A stretch of 40,992 nucleotides of DNA from Calditrichota bacterium (GTDB taxonomy: Bacteria > Electryoneota > B3-LCP), in the NCBI GenBank assembly GCA_020051775.1, contig JAGVQJ010000060.1, positions 1-40,992 on the forward strand, written 5' to 3'. The notes beneath the pieces are model-generated. The model saw nothing but the letters and a program-made list of their open reading frames with translations. It had not been told where the DNA came from and did no database searches. This document shows positions 9,249 through 17,142 of this stretch, in pieces; positions within the stretch are counted from its first letter, which is position 1; each line of letters opens with the position of its first letter. A program made the position numbers and the translations under genes.

Positions 9249-10061
9249 ATGCGAAAAAAACCAAATACCTTTCACCCCAGGCAAAACCGAGAGTCGGGAC
9301 GATTCCAGCGCCCTAAGCCCGATCATGAGCCTCTCCTCCCCATCACCGGGCGGAGGCCAGTCGAGGAGTTGCTGCGGTTGAACATGAAACCGGAAAAGTT
9401 GCTCGTTCTGGCCAGGGAGAGGAGGGGGAAAGAGGCGAATATCCTGACGCCGTTCCGGGAAGCGGGCTGGAAGATCGAAGAAGTGGAGCGCGCCAAGCTT
9501 GACTTGGCAGCAGAAGCCTTACACCACCAGGGTTTCGTGGCGCTGATCCGGCATTTTCCCTATCGCACGACGGCGGAACTGATCGAACAAGCCCAAGCTC
9601 AATCAGATCCTCTCATCATCGCTTTGGATGAAGTCCAAGATGCCGGCAACCTGGGCGCCATTCTGCGGTCGGCAGAGTGCGCGGGGGTAGTCGGTGGAGT
9701 AATTCCAGTACATCGCGCGGCGGGAATCACCGCGGCGGTCATCAGAGCCTCTGCCGGAGCGGCATTGCATTTGCCCTTAGCTCGAGCCGTTAATCTGGCG
9801 CATGCCCTGGAAGAGTTCACGGTAGCTGGGTTTCGGGTTTTCGGCGCAGACCAGGAAGGCATGCAATCCCTGTATAAAACTGACCTAACCGGTCCGGTAG
9901 TCATCGTCGTTGGTTCCGAAGGGCGCGGCTTGCGCCCGGGGGTAAAGCGTCGCTGTGAGGCCCTGATTTCAATCCCCATTCGCGGTCGCACCGCCTCTCT
10001 GAATGCTTCGGTGGCCGCCGCTCTCTGTCTCTATGAAGCCTTACGGCAACGCCAGGTTTAA
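9249..10061 (+). CDS. rlmB: SpoU-family 23S rRNA ribose 2'-O-methyltransferase (RlmB-like)
   Basis: A 270-residue SPOUT methyltransferase. The N-terminal part (about 28-105; ITGRRPVEELL, HQGFVALI) is the SpoU substrate-binding domain that in RlmB reads 23S rRNA around G2251. The C-terminal part carries the three SPOUT motifs: NLGAILRSAECAG, VVGSEGRGL and IPIRGRTASLNASVAAAL, which form the trefoil-knot SAM site. The first 27 residues are a basic, Gln/Arg-rich extension. Distinguishing RlmB from other TrmH-like rRNA methyltransferases by eye is uncertain, but the GRRPVEELL start and HQGFVA junction favour RlmB. It follows aspS by 4 bp. Confidence 0.85.
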   Translation: MRKKPNTFHPRQNRESGRFQRPKPDHEPLLPITGRRPVEELLRLNMKPEKLLVLARERRGKEANILTPFREAGWKIEEVERAKLDLAAEALHHQGFVALIRHFPYRTTAELIEQAQAQSDPLIIALDEVQDAGNLGAILRSAECAGVVGGVIPVHRAAGITAAVIRASAGAALHLPLARAVNLAHALEEFTVAGFRVFGADQEGMQSLYKTDLTGPVVIVVGSEGRGLRPGVKRRCEALISIPIRGRTASLNASVAAALCLYEALRQRQV

Positions 10062-10291
10062 TTTTTAAACTCGCCTGTGGGTATGAACTAATTACACTTG
10101 CCACTTACCGGAACTATCCTCGCATTTCAAAGGTAAAATCTACAGTAAGGTTAATAGGCAAATTAGTACTCAGCCTAGCCTGGAAACGAGTTTTAATCCC
10201 TGCCAAAGGACCGCCGTCAAGACATGAATCAGCGAATATTTCGTGCAATACGCTGTTATTTTACAAATTTTACCTATTCCTAACAATTCTC

Positions 10292-10320
10292 TTGACTTTA
10301 GCCTTTTTTTTTATTATACT
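10292..10320 (+). promoter_or_regulatory. strong sigma70-like promoter of the yjbQ leader
   Basis: TTGACT (10292-10297) and TATACT (10315-10320) with exactly 17 bp between them and a T-rich spacer. It is one of the best promoter matches in the window. The predicted start of transcription is near 10327, about 115 bp before the yjbQ ATG. Confidence 0.7.
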
Positions 10321-10326
10321 ATAGGC

Positions 10327-10425
10327 GGTTGTGCGACTGGCCGTGGCAGCGGGTAGGGGCGGGGGTCAAAATGACGGCTACGGTACTCAGTCAAAAGAAA
10401 CCCGGCCCGAAAGGGGCTTTTTTTT
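10327..10425 (+). ncRNA. structured leader or small RNA ending in a terminator-like hairpin
   Basis: Between a strong promoter and yjbQ lies a G-rich stretch with nested pairing: GACTG (10335-10339) with CAGTC (10388-10392), CCGT (10341-10344) with ACGG (10380-10383), and an inner hairpin GTCA-AAA-TGAC (10365-10375). It closes with GCCC (10405-10408), a GAAAG loop and GGGC (10414-10417), then eight T (10418-10425). This is the layout of a terminated small RNA of about 100 nt, or of a transcription-attenuated leader. It does not match the consensus of riboswitches or the SRP RNA that I can recall. The final stem is only 4 bp, which weakens the terminator call. Confidence 0.45.
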
Positions 10426-10441
10426 CGACAATCGAAGCAAG

Positions 10442-10849
10442 ATGTTCTTCGAGTTTGACATTCGTACCGATAAACAGTGTGAACTCATCAAGGTTGACCA
10501 CCTCCTGGAGGACGCTCTGCGGCAAAGCAACCTGGAGCATGGCGCCCTGATCGCTTTTATACCCCACACCACGGCCGGCATTACCATTAATGAGAATGCC
10601 GACCCAGCCGTCAAACAGGACATTCTCGCCTCACTGGAGAAAAAGATCCCTTTCCAGGATGGATACCATCACGCTGAAGGCAACTCTGCCGCACATATCA
10701 AGGCGTCCTTGATGGGCAGTTCCGTCACGGTTCCCGTCGCCAATTCCCGGCTTAAAATGGGAACGTGGCAATCCGTTTTTTTTGCCGAGTTCGATGGTCC
10801 CCGGCACCGCCAGCTTTGGATTATGCCGATTTTTTCCAAGGCACAATAG
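10442..10849 (+). CDS. yjbQ: YjbQ/UPF0047 family protein
   Basis: A 135-residue protein of the YjbQ (UPF0047) family, small trimeric beta proteins annotated as secondary thiamine-phosphate synthase because some members replace ThiE when overexpressed; their true role is not settled. Family segments are visible: FIPHTTAGITINEN (near 38-51), EGNSAAHIKASLMG (near 78-91) and GTWQSVFFAEFDGPR toward the end. I start at ATG 10442 (MFFEFDIRT), which gives the usual family length. The open frame continues upstream to 10331, but that part runs through the structured leader and its T tract and is not protein-like. The ribosome site is weak (GCAAG). Expression may be controlled by the leader. Confidence 0.85.
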   Translation: MFFEFDIRTDKQCELIKVDHLLEDALRQSNLEHGALIAFIPHTTAGITINENADPAVKQDILASLEKKIPFQDGYHHAEGNSAAHIKASLMGSSVTVPVANSRLKMGTWQSVFFAEFDGPRHRQLWIMPIFSKAQ

Positions 10850-10907
10850 CCCCATCGCCTGATCACATTTTTAACAATACCTTAAAAAAAGTGGACATCT
10901 CCTCACC

Positions 10908-13040
10908 ATGGCATCTAACGATCATATAATGGAACAAGATGATCAGATTTTCCTTCTGGTCAAAAAAGGACAATTCGAAGCCTTAAAGGACGGCTTAGCC
11001 AAGCTGCAAGAACCTCATTTGCGGCGAATTGCGGCTTATTGGCTGGGATCTCAGGACGCCATGCTTCAGGCTCCGGATGACCTCAGCAGTTTGCTAAAGG
11101 AAGCGATGGGAAGCGCCGTAAACCTCTTCAATGTACTGGACCGGCTGCCCAAAAAATCCTACGACTTGCTCTACTACATTTTATCAGAAGGCGGAAGCGT
11201 GAGTTTGGAGGAGCTGAAGACCGGCTTCTCCAGCAAAGACAAGAAAGGACTGCGCGAGGCTTTACAACCGCTAACCGTTCGAGGTTTGGTTTGGGAACTG
11301 CGTACAGCCGCTGCTGATGAATCAGGAGCCAGGCTGCATGTGCTCTCGACGTGTGCCGCCCATTTGCAAATGCCTTCATTCCTGGAAGGTAAACTGGGAA
11401 CTTTGTTGCCTCACCGATCCAAGGAACAACTGCATAATTTGGTGGAATCTCTGGAGGGCGACGCCAAACAACTTTCCCGCAATCGTGAGATCATTCCCTG
11501 GTTGAAGAGCCAGCTCAGAAATCCCGTGCGCCTGCGACGTTATATCGAAACGTTCGATTTGAATGACCGCAAACTGTTTAAGATTCTGGCGCTGCACCCC
11601 ATGGGTCTCACCGCCTCCACTTTGCAGCATGAGTATTCGTTGTTCTGTCAGAAAGACCCTGAGGAAGAGCTGCAGGATATGCTGGACAACTTGACCAATC
11701 GTCTGGGTCTGCTGCACGTGGACTACGCCTCGCCTGAAGCCGGTGAAAAGCGCGTCAAGGAACCAGTATATCGTTTGCCGCGAGAAATTGCTCATATCAT
11801 TCGCTTCAACTTCAAAGAGAAATACAGCGACGATTTCCGACCGATTTCGATATTCCTGCCTCCGGATGAGGATTTTGCCTTAAGTTCCCGCAGCAAGGAA
11901 CGGTCCTCCTTATGGATTGATTTCCAACAGTTGTTGAATCATCTGGTGCGCTGCGAGGTTGGGGTCATCCGTAAGGGCGGGATGCATAAGAAAAACCTGA
12001 AGCGCATCCTGGATCGTTTGGAAGGCCACCCGGTAGATGCTTATCATTACTTGGATTTCCTGTTCTTGTATGCCTATGAGAGGGAGATTTTATACCCCGA
12101 AGGTGAACGCTGGAAGATCAACGTCAAGAATCTACTGCCGGTGCAGCACGAAGCCGCCTTCTGCTGGGACTTCTGGACTTTCTATCGCAACAATGCCTCT
12201 TGGAACGACCGTGATTCCAGCCCTCTGCAGGGCGTCCTGCAGAAGGGGGATTCGAACTACATCTTCTCACTGCGCCGCGCCATCTTAAGATTGCTTTGGG
12301 ACTGCCCGGTGAATCAGTGGATCGAGATGAAGATGTTCTTCGACAGCCTGATGGATCGCGAGGAATCCTTTCGCAATGGTGAGATTCCCTTAGCCGGGAT
12401 GGACCCCCTGCGGGAAAAATACCGCTTCGTGAAATCAACCATGGAGCGGTCGCTGACGTGGCTGGGGGTCGTGGACACCACCACGATAACCTCACGACGT
12501 GTGGATCTGTTCCGCTTAAACGATATTGGATCCTGGCTTTTGGCGGGCAAGCCGAATCAGGCGCCTTTTGCGCCGCGCGAGGAAGCGGAATCGGTGACCG
12601 TGCAAAACAATCTGGAGATCACGGTTCCAGCCGGCTTCCCGCTGGAAAAGCAGCTTTACCTGGCGCGATTCACAGACGACCACAAAGGCCGCATCGTGGT
12701 GACGCGGGCGTCCATCCGCCGGGGGCTGGAATACACACTTTCGGCTCGCGAGATGCGCGAATTCCTGGCCGACCACGCGCAAAACACCCTACCCGGCAAT
12801 CTGGATCACATCATCCAGGAAGTGGTGGAAAAATCCGGCAACATCTTCGTAGGCGGCGAACCGACCCGACTGGAAGTCAGCGACCAGATGCTGATGGATG
12901 AGCTCTTAGAACAGAAGCGCTTCATGCCCTTCATTCAGGAACGCGCCGACGCCAAGAAGGCTTATCTGCGGCGCGGCGCTGACCTGGAGAAGCTGCTGGA
13001 GGAGCTTCGGAGCGCGGGATACTCACCGAGGGTGTTGTAA
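10908..13040 (+). CDS. XPB/Ssl2 N-terminal-domain-like (helicase-associated) protein
   Basis: A 710-residue, mostly helical, cytoplasmic protein. Near the C-terminus (about 565-650) it has the pattern LEITVPAGFPLEKQLYLARF, then TRASIRRGLEYTLSAREMREFL, then LPGNLDHIIQEVVEKSGNIF. This matches the helicase-associated domain (Helicase_C_3, found N-terminally in XPB/Ssl2 and in free-standing bacterial proteins). No Walker motifs are present, so it is not itself a helicase. Such proteins in other bacteria often sit near an XPB-type helicase gene, but none is in this window. The N-terminal 300 residues contain winged-helix-like segments (DLLYYILSEGGSVSLEELK). The role is unknown; a DNA-repair or helicase partner is inference. 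The start ATG 10908 has only a weak ribosome site. Confidence 0.6.
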   Translation: MASNDHIMEQDDQIFLLVKKGQFEALKDGLAKLQEPHLRRIAAYWLGSQDAMLQAPDDLSSLLKEAMGSAVNLFNVLDRLPKKSYDLLYYILSEGGSVSLEELKTGFSSKDKKGLREALQPLTVRGLVWELRTAAADESGARLHVLSTCAAHLQMPSFLEGKLGTLLPHRSKEQLHNLVESLEGDAKQLSRNREIIPWLKSQLRNPVRLRRYIETFDLNDRKLFKILALHPMGLTASTLQHEYSLFCQKDPEEELQDMLDNLTNRLGLLHVDYASPEAGEKRVKEPVYRLPREIAHIIRFNFKEKYSDDFRPISIFLPPDEDFALSSRSKERSSLWIDFQQLLNHLVRCEVGVIRKGGMHKKNLKRILDRLEGHPVDAYHYLDFLFLYAYEREILYPEGERWKINVKNLLPVQHEAAFCWDFWTFYRNNASWNDRDSSPLQGVLQKGDSNYIFSLRRAILRLLWDCPVNQWIEMKMFFDSLMDREESFRNGEIPLAGMDPLREKYRFVKSTMERSLTWLGVVDTTTITSRRVDLFRLNDIGSWLLAGKPNQAPFAPREEAESVTVQNNLEITVPAGFPLEKQLYLARFTDDHKGRIVVTRASIRRGLEYTLSAREMREFLADHAQNTLPGNLDHIIQEVVEKSGNIFVGGEPTRLEVSDQMLMDELLEQKRFMPFIQERADAKKAYLRRGADLEKLLEELRSAGYSPRVL

Positions 13041-13052
13041 ATAGTCGCCTCC

Positions 13053-13074
13053 GCCCCGACCTAAAGGACGGGGC
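13053..13074. repeat. GC-rich palindrome after the XPB-like gene
   Basis: GCCCCG (13053-13058) and CGGGGC (13069-13074) enclose CCT/AGG, which also pair, leaving one A-A mismatch. It resembles the short intergenic palindromes elsewhere in the window. There is no T tract, so it is not called a terminator. Confidence 0.5.
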
Positions 13075-13087
13075 TACAACTATAAGA

Positions 13088-13105
13088 AGCCCCCTGAAGG
13101 GGGCT
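13088..13105 (+). terminator. GC-rich hairpin AGCCCCC-TGAA-GGGGGCT
   Basis: Perfect 7-bp stem (13088-13094 with 13099-13105) and a TGAA tetraloop, 48 bp after the stop of the XPB-like gene. A very stable hairpin, although no T tract follows directly. It probably works together with the next hairpin. Confidence 0.5.
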
Positions 13106-13116
13106 CAATCACAGTT

Positions 13117-13165
13117 GCGTCAGGTCTTAGCCCGATGGGGGCGTGGCCTGACGCTTTTGTTTTTT
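13117..13165. terminator. terminator between convergent genes
   Basis: GCGTCAGG (13117-13124) pairs with CCTGACGC (13147-13154) around a 22-nt G-rich loop, and is followed on the + strand by TTTTGTTTTTT. It sits between the convergent XPB-like gene (ending 13040) and the beta-helix gene (ending 13196). The T tract serves + strand transcription; no matching tract is seen for the - strand. Confidence 0.7.
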
Positions 13166-13195
13166 ACTACCCACTATCCCCACAATCCCTTGCCC

Positions 13196-15931
13196 TTATT
13201 TCAACAGCACGAGCTTGCCTGTGGTGATATTCGGCCCGGCGTTGAGGCGGTATAGGTAGAGGCCGGAAGGGAATTGCTCCGCCTCCCATGTGGCATTATA
13301 ATATCCGGCAGGGTGGTTTCCATCCACGAGGGAGGCTACCTCTTGCCCCAAGAGATTATAGATGGTCAATCGCACATTCGCGCCTTCAGGCAGGCCAAAG
13401 CGGAAGGTTGTCACGGCATTAAAGGGATTGGGGAAGTTCGGGGACAGGAAGAAATGCTCCGGTACGGGAGCCTCGACTTCTGGAACTTGGCTTTCACCCT
13501 GACAAAAAGCTTGTGACGCTGTGGGGAATGGCCGGCACATGAGAAAATTATCAAAGCAGGCTCCTTCATTGATCCCAGAATCCAGGTTGCATTTAAGCCA
13601 TAGATATAATGTATCGCTGTTCCCGAAATAATCCTCGCCGGTGATGGTCGTCTGGTTGGGGCCGCCTTCATCCCAGATAATGTTCCAAGTCCCATGCATC
13701 TCACGATTCATGGCAACGTGCTGCCAGCGATAATCGAAAGAGGTGATGAGAACTGAATTCTGAATTGTATTATTCCAAATGGTGCTGATGCTGTTGCCGT
13801 CGTGCTCAAACAGTGAAAAACCTAAGAACTGTTCGTAGCTCCACGGCCAGAATCCAATCCAAGTGTGGTGTTCAGTTGTAGAAGTTCCGCCGCGGTAAAT
13901 ATCGAATTCCAAGTGAAAATCCATCAGGGGAAGAACTACTGCCTGGATTAATCCGAAGTGGGTAATACTCCGGCTGTGGACATCAAGACAGAAGTTACTG
14001 TCAAGCAGGACGACTTCAGTATGTCCGGAAAGGTGCATCCAGGTAGGATTCTGAGTATAATTGCCGTCCTCGAAATTATCCATCCAGACCGGCCCGGTGG
14101 GCAGCTTCGTAAATGGAAAGCTGTCTGCCGCCGAGACGTTAGCAGGGAAGGAACCCAGGCTTACTTTATAAACGTAACGACCCACGGCAGCCTGCGTGGA
14201 AATCTCCTGACTGCGAATCCGGCTTAAAGTATCGTAACCGGCCAGAGTCATTTGGATCGGCCCGGTGACTGGATTGATCCAGGTTGAATCCGGCAATAGC
14301 ATCCCAATCCAGACATCAAAGGAAATGGAATCAGGCGCGGTATTGATCAAAGTGATTTTATAGTCGAAATTTCCACCTTCCGGGCGGATGTAGATAGGCC
14401 AGAGTAAGGATTCAAATTCGAGCAGAACCGGGTACACCGCCGTGCCCGTCAGGAGGACTTGCGCCGGTGAGGCATTGTTGGTAATTGTCAAAGTACCGCT
14501 GTAGTTCCCCATCTGCAAGGGGGCAAAACGTACGGATAATGACAGGCTGTCGCCAGGAAGAATTACACTATCGGCAGGCGTGAAATTGGTCGTAAAGAGT
14601 GGATTATTGGTCGAAACCTGTTGGAGAAATAGAGGTAGATTGCCCAAATTATAAACAGTAACCAACTGTTCCGCGAATTCCAAGATGTTCACCTCGCCAA
14701 AATTCAACGCGACTGTGGAGAGATGGATAGCCGGCTCGGACGGCGCCAGGGTGGGATCGAACCAGTAAACGCCGATATCGGCGATAGAGCTGTCCGGATC
14801 AAGAGGGCTGGTCGGATCACCGGCATCAATACAAGGAGACCCCCAGCGCAAGTGATAATTGCTGCTGTCAGGTTCAACCAGACGGGGATCAAAAAATATG
14901 TTATGGTAAATATCGCAAGAATCTGCGTTAGCATTAGTTATAACAAGCTGCCCCAATCCCGGCGGAAGGGACCCGGAAAAATCACCCGCTGGATTACCGT
15001 AAAAATCCCCATAAGTAATTTGGTTAGGCTGGTAAGTGTCCAAGAACACAGCAGGGCTGGTCAGATTCTGCGTCACCAGGGTATTCTTCAGATAAGAAAA
15101 AGATGCGGCACTGTACACCCCACTACCGGCTGGGGCGGTGTTATGGATGATCGTACTATTAATAATGCTTGGATTGGAAAACTCCGTGGAACTGATTCCG
15201 CCGCCATGTGCGGCCGTATTATCTGCGATGATACTGCGGGTGATGACAGGATGGGAGGAACTGGTACAGGCGATGCCCCCGCCAAAGCTATTGGGCGAAC
15301 AAGAATTCAGGCGAATGGTGCAGTTAGAGAGGGTGGGGCTGGACTGCCAGAGATAAATTCCCCCGCCATACCATTCAGTATAGTTATTTTCGATAAGGCA
15401 GTGGATGATCATTGGATCGGACCAAGCCCAACAGGTGATTCCTCCGCCATATTGTGGTGAATGGTTACCACTGATGGTGCAGTGCGAAAAAGTCGGGCTG
15501 GCATGATCGCAATAAATGCCGGTGGAATCACTGCCGGTGATCAGGCAGTATTCCAATCGGCTGGAATCGTTGGAAGGGTTATTGAAATCAATCCCGTGCC
15601 AATAGTTGCCGATGATATCAGGTCGGAATAAAATGCTATCATTCGGGATTCCTAAAGCATATAGCGACCCGTTGATGTCGAAGGCGCAGTGCTCCACGAA
15701 GCGGACTTCCACTCCGGCTTGAATATTTAAGGTTTGGCCAAAAGGCAACAGGATATTGCCCGTGACCAGATAGGGTGAGCCCGCCTCTGTCCAGTTGCCG
15801 GAGACGGGGCCGGGAGGGATTTCGGTGGCTTGCAGGGGGGAGACAAGGGCGAAGAGGATCCCCGTCAGGTACAGAGACCTTACGGCACAGAAACGGATCA
15901 CGGTTTGGGTAGGAAGGGATCGCGCTTTCAT
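13196..15931 (-). CDS. secreted parallel beta-helix surface protein with T9SS sorting domain
   Basis: A 911-residue exported protein. I place the start at ATG 15929-15931, which follows GGAG at 8 bp; an upstream extension to 15982 runs into a palindrome cluster. Order: signal peptide (1 to about 36), right-handed beta-helix (about 70-330) with repeated HCTISGN, GGGIYLWQSSPTLSNCTI and HGGGIS-type turns, a HYDIN/choice-of-anchor D domain (about 400-505; VALNFGEV, LTGTAVYP), a beta domain (about 508-615) shared with the C25 protein, a jelly-roll-like region (about 620-790; MDNFEDGNYTQNPTWMH), and a T9SS type A sorting domain (about 827-911; PNFPNPFN, GLYLYRL). Such proteins often bind or cut polysaccharides, but no catalytic residues can be assigned. 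Confidence 0.8.
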   Translation of the reverse strand: MKARSLPTQTVIRFCAVRSLYLTGILFALVSPLQATEIPPGPVSGNWTEAGSPYLVTGNILLPFGQTLNIQAGVEVRFVEHCAFDINGSLYALGIPNDSILFRPDIIGNYWHGIDFNNPSNDSSRLEYCLITGSDSTGIYCDHASPTFSHCTISGNHSPQYGGGITCWAWSDPMIIHCLIENNYTEWYGGGIYLWQSSPTLSNCTIRLNSCSPNSFGGGIACTSSSHPVITRSIIADNTAAHGGGISSTEFSNPSIINSTIIHNTAPAGSGVYSAASFSYLKNTLVTQNLTSPAVFLDTYQPNQITYGDFYGNPAGDFSGSLPPGLGQLVITNANADSCDIYHNIFFDPRLVEPDSSNYHLRWGSPCIDAGDPTSPLDPDSSIADIGVYWFDPTLAPSEPAIHLSTVALNFGEVNILEFAEQLVTVYNLGNLPLFLQQVSTNNPLFTTNFTPADSVILPGDSLSLSVRFAPLQMGNYSGTLTITNNASPAQVLLTGTAVYPVLLEFESLLWPIYIRPEGGNFDYKITLINTAPDSISFDVWIGMLLPDSTWINPVTGPIQMTLAGYDTLSRIRSQEISTQAAVGRYVYKVSLGSFPANVSAADSFPFTKLPTGPVWMDNFEDGNYTQNPTWMHLSGHTEVVLLDSNFCLDVHSRSITHFGLIQAVVLPLMDFHLEFDIYRGGTSTTEHHTWIGFWPWSYEQFLGFSLFEHDGNSISTIWNNTIQNSVLITSFDYRWQHVAMNREMHGTWNIIWDEGGPNQTTITGEDYFGNSDTLYLWLKCNLDSGINEGACFDNFLMCRPFPTASQAFCQGESQVPEVEAPVPEHFFLSPNFPNPFNAVTTFRFGLPEGANVRLTIYNLLGQEVASLVDGNHPAGYYNATWEAEQFPSGLYLYRLNAGPNITTGKLVLLK

Positions 15932-15955
15932 GGTAAATCTCCAAGTAGGTTTGTG

Positions 15956-16050
15956 GTGTCGGACGTCCTCATCCGACACCATTCTGAGCCGTCAGACGAG
16001 GACGTCTGACAGCACCGGAGCCGATTGTCGGGGTCGAGGGCGACCCCGAC
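15956..16050. repeat. cluster of three perfect palindromes
   Basis: Three hairpins lie in 95 bp: GTGTCGGA/TCCGACAC (15956-15963, 15972-15979), GTCAGACG/CGTCTGAC (15991-15998, 16003-16010) and GTCGGGGTCG/CGACCCCGAC (16027-16036, 16041-16050). All arms are perfect, with loops of 8, 4 and 4 nt. The loop of the first and the loop/stem of the second share a GACGTCCTC/GAGGACGTC segment in opposite orientation. No T tracts follow. The cluster is downstream of the SDR gene and upstream of the beta-helix gene. Confidence 0.75.
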
Positions 16051-16152
16051 TATGTTTACCAAGTCAGATCAAAGCAGCGGATTTTCCAGGCGAGCGAATC
16101 GTGCGCAGAGGTGTTCAAATATAATGAATGAAAATCATGAAGTCAAGGGGAA

Positions 16153-17142
16153 TCACAACCACCCCTTCTCTTTGTACCACTGCGCCGTCATCTCCACACC
16201 TGCCTGAATGTCCCACTTTGGCGCGTAGCCCAACTCGTCCACGGCGCGCTGGGAACTGATCAGCCAATATTGCTGCAAGAGGTCATCGAGCTTCTCGCGG
16301 TTCAAGGTGGAAACACGCCCGGCGGCAGAGGACCATTTCGATACGACTTTGCTGACGGCCAAGGCCAATCCCATAGGCACACGGACGTTGAGCGGGCGGC
16401 GGTTCATAGCGTGGGCGATGGCGCCGGATACTTCCGTCCAGCGGTGGATGGCGCCATCGGTGACGTGGTAGAGGCGAAATTCAGGAGGATGCGAGCGGCC
16501 CAGGATCAACCGCGTGATCTGCGCAACATCCGCGGCGTGGACGAGGCTGAAATAGCGGTCGCGCGATCCGATGGTGGGGGCGATCCCGTATTTCACCAGC
16601 TTGAAGAAAATGAAGATGTCCTTGTCGCGAGGGCCATAGACCGCCGGGGGGCGCAGAATGGCGATGGGGAAACGGCTTTCGTATTCGCGGCAGATCCTTT
16701 CAGCGGCGAGTTTGGAGTGGCCGTAGGTAGTGATGGGGCTCGGCGGAGCATCTTCACTCAAAGGGTCAAGCGAAGGAGAAGGCCCCAGCGCCGCTTGGCT
16801 GGAACAGAGCAGGAAGAGCTGCAAATCCGGGCAGGCGCGGGCAGCGGCTTCAAGTAAAGCTTGGGTCGTGCCGGCGTTGGCGCGGAAGTGAGCATCACGG
16901 TCGGGAGCTTTGGTGGCTCCGCCGAAGTGCAGGATGGCTTGACAGCCATCCAGGATGCGGGCCAATCCGTTGGCGTCTTCGTAATCAGCGCGTTGAATGT
17001 CCACGGGCAGGGTTTCGATCCAGGCGGGTTTTGAATGAGGGCGCAAGAGGCAACGCACGGCATAACCGCCTGCTAATAGCGCTTCGGCCACATGACTGCC
17101 CACGAAACCGTTGGCGCCAGTCAACAGGACGATAGGCTTCAC
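16153..17142 (-). CDS. extended SDR (NAD-dependent epimerase/dehydratase), candidate ceramide reductase CerR
   Basis: A 329-residue extended short-chain dehydrogenase. The Rossmann motif TGANGFVG is at residues 8-15, and the catalytic pair is Tyr140/Lys144 (YGHSK) with CSSQAALG upstream; PPAVYGPRD follows. It starts with GTG at 17142, overlapping the stop of the upstream acyltransferase by 4 nt (GTGA), so translation is coupled. By sequence alone it could be a sugar-nucleotide epimerase or a sterol-type reductase. Bacterial ceramide reductase (CerR) is an enzyme of this fold that reduces the 3-oxo group, and the coupling to a bCerS-like acyltransferase plus an Spt-like gene in the same run makes CerR the best context-based guess. 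Confidence 0.85.
   Translation of the reverse strand: MKPIVLLTGANGFVGSHVAEALLAGGYAVRCLLRPHSKPAWIETLPVDIQRADYEDANGLARILDGCQAILHFGGATKAPDRDAHFRANAGTTQALLEAAARACPDLQLFLLCSSQAALGPSPSLDPLSEDAPPSPITTYGHSKLAAERICREYESRFPIAILRPPAVYGPRDKDIFIFFKLVKYGIAPTIGSRDRYFSLVHAADVAQITRLILGRSHPPEFRLYHVTDGAIHRWTEVSGAIAHAMNRRPLNVRVPMGLALAVSKVVSKWSSAAGRVSTLNREKLDDLLQQYWLISSQRAVDELGYAPKWDIQAGVEMTAQWYKEKGWL

Noticed and set aside
10331..10441. N-terminal extension of YjbQ by 37 codons
   Set aside because: The extension is Gly-rich, crosses the hairpin and eight-T tract, and goes beyond normal family length.
14723..15460. 245-codon + strand frame inside the beta-helix gene
   Set aside because: It is antisense to well-defined beta-helix repeats, and its own repeats mirror them. 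No family resemblance.
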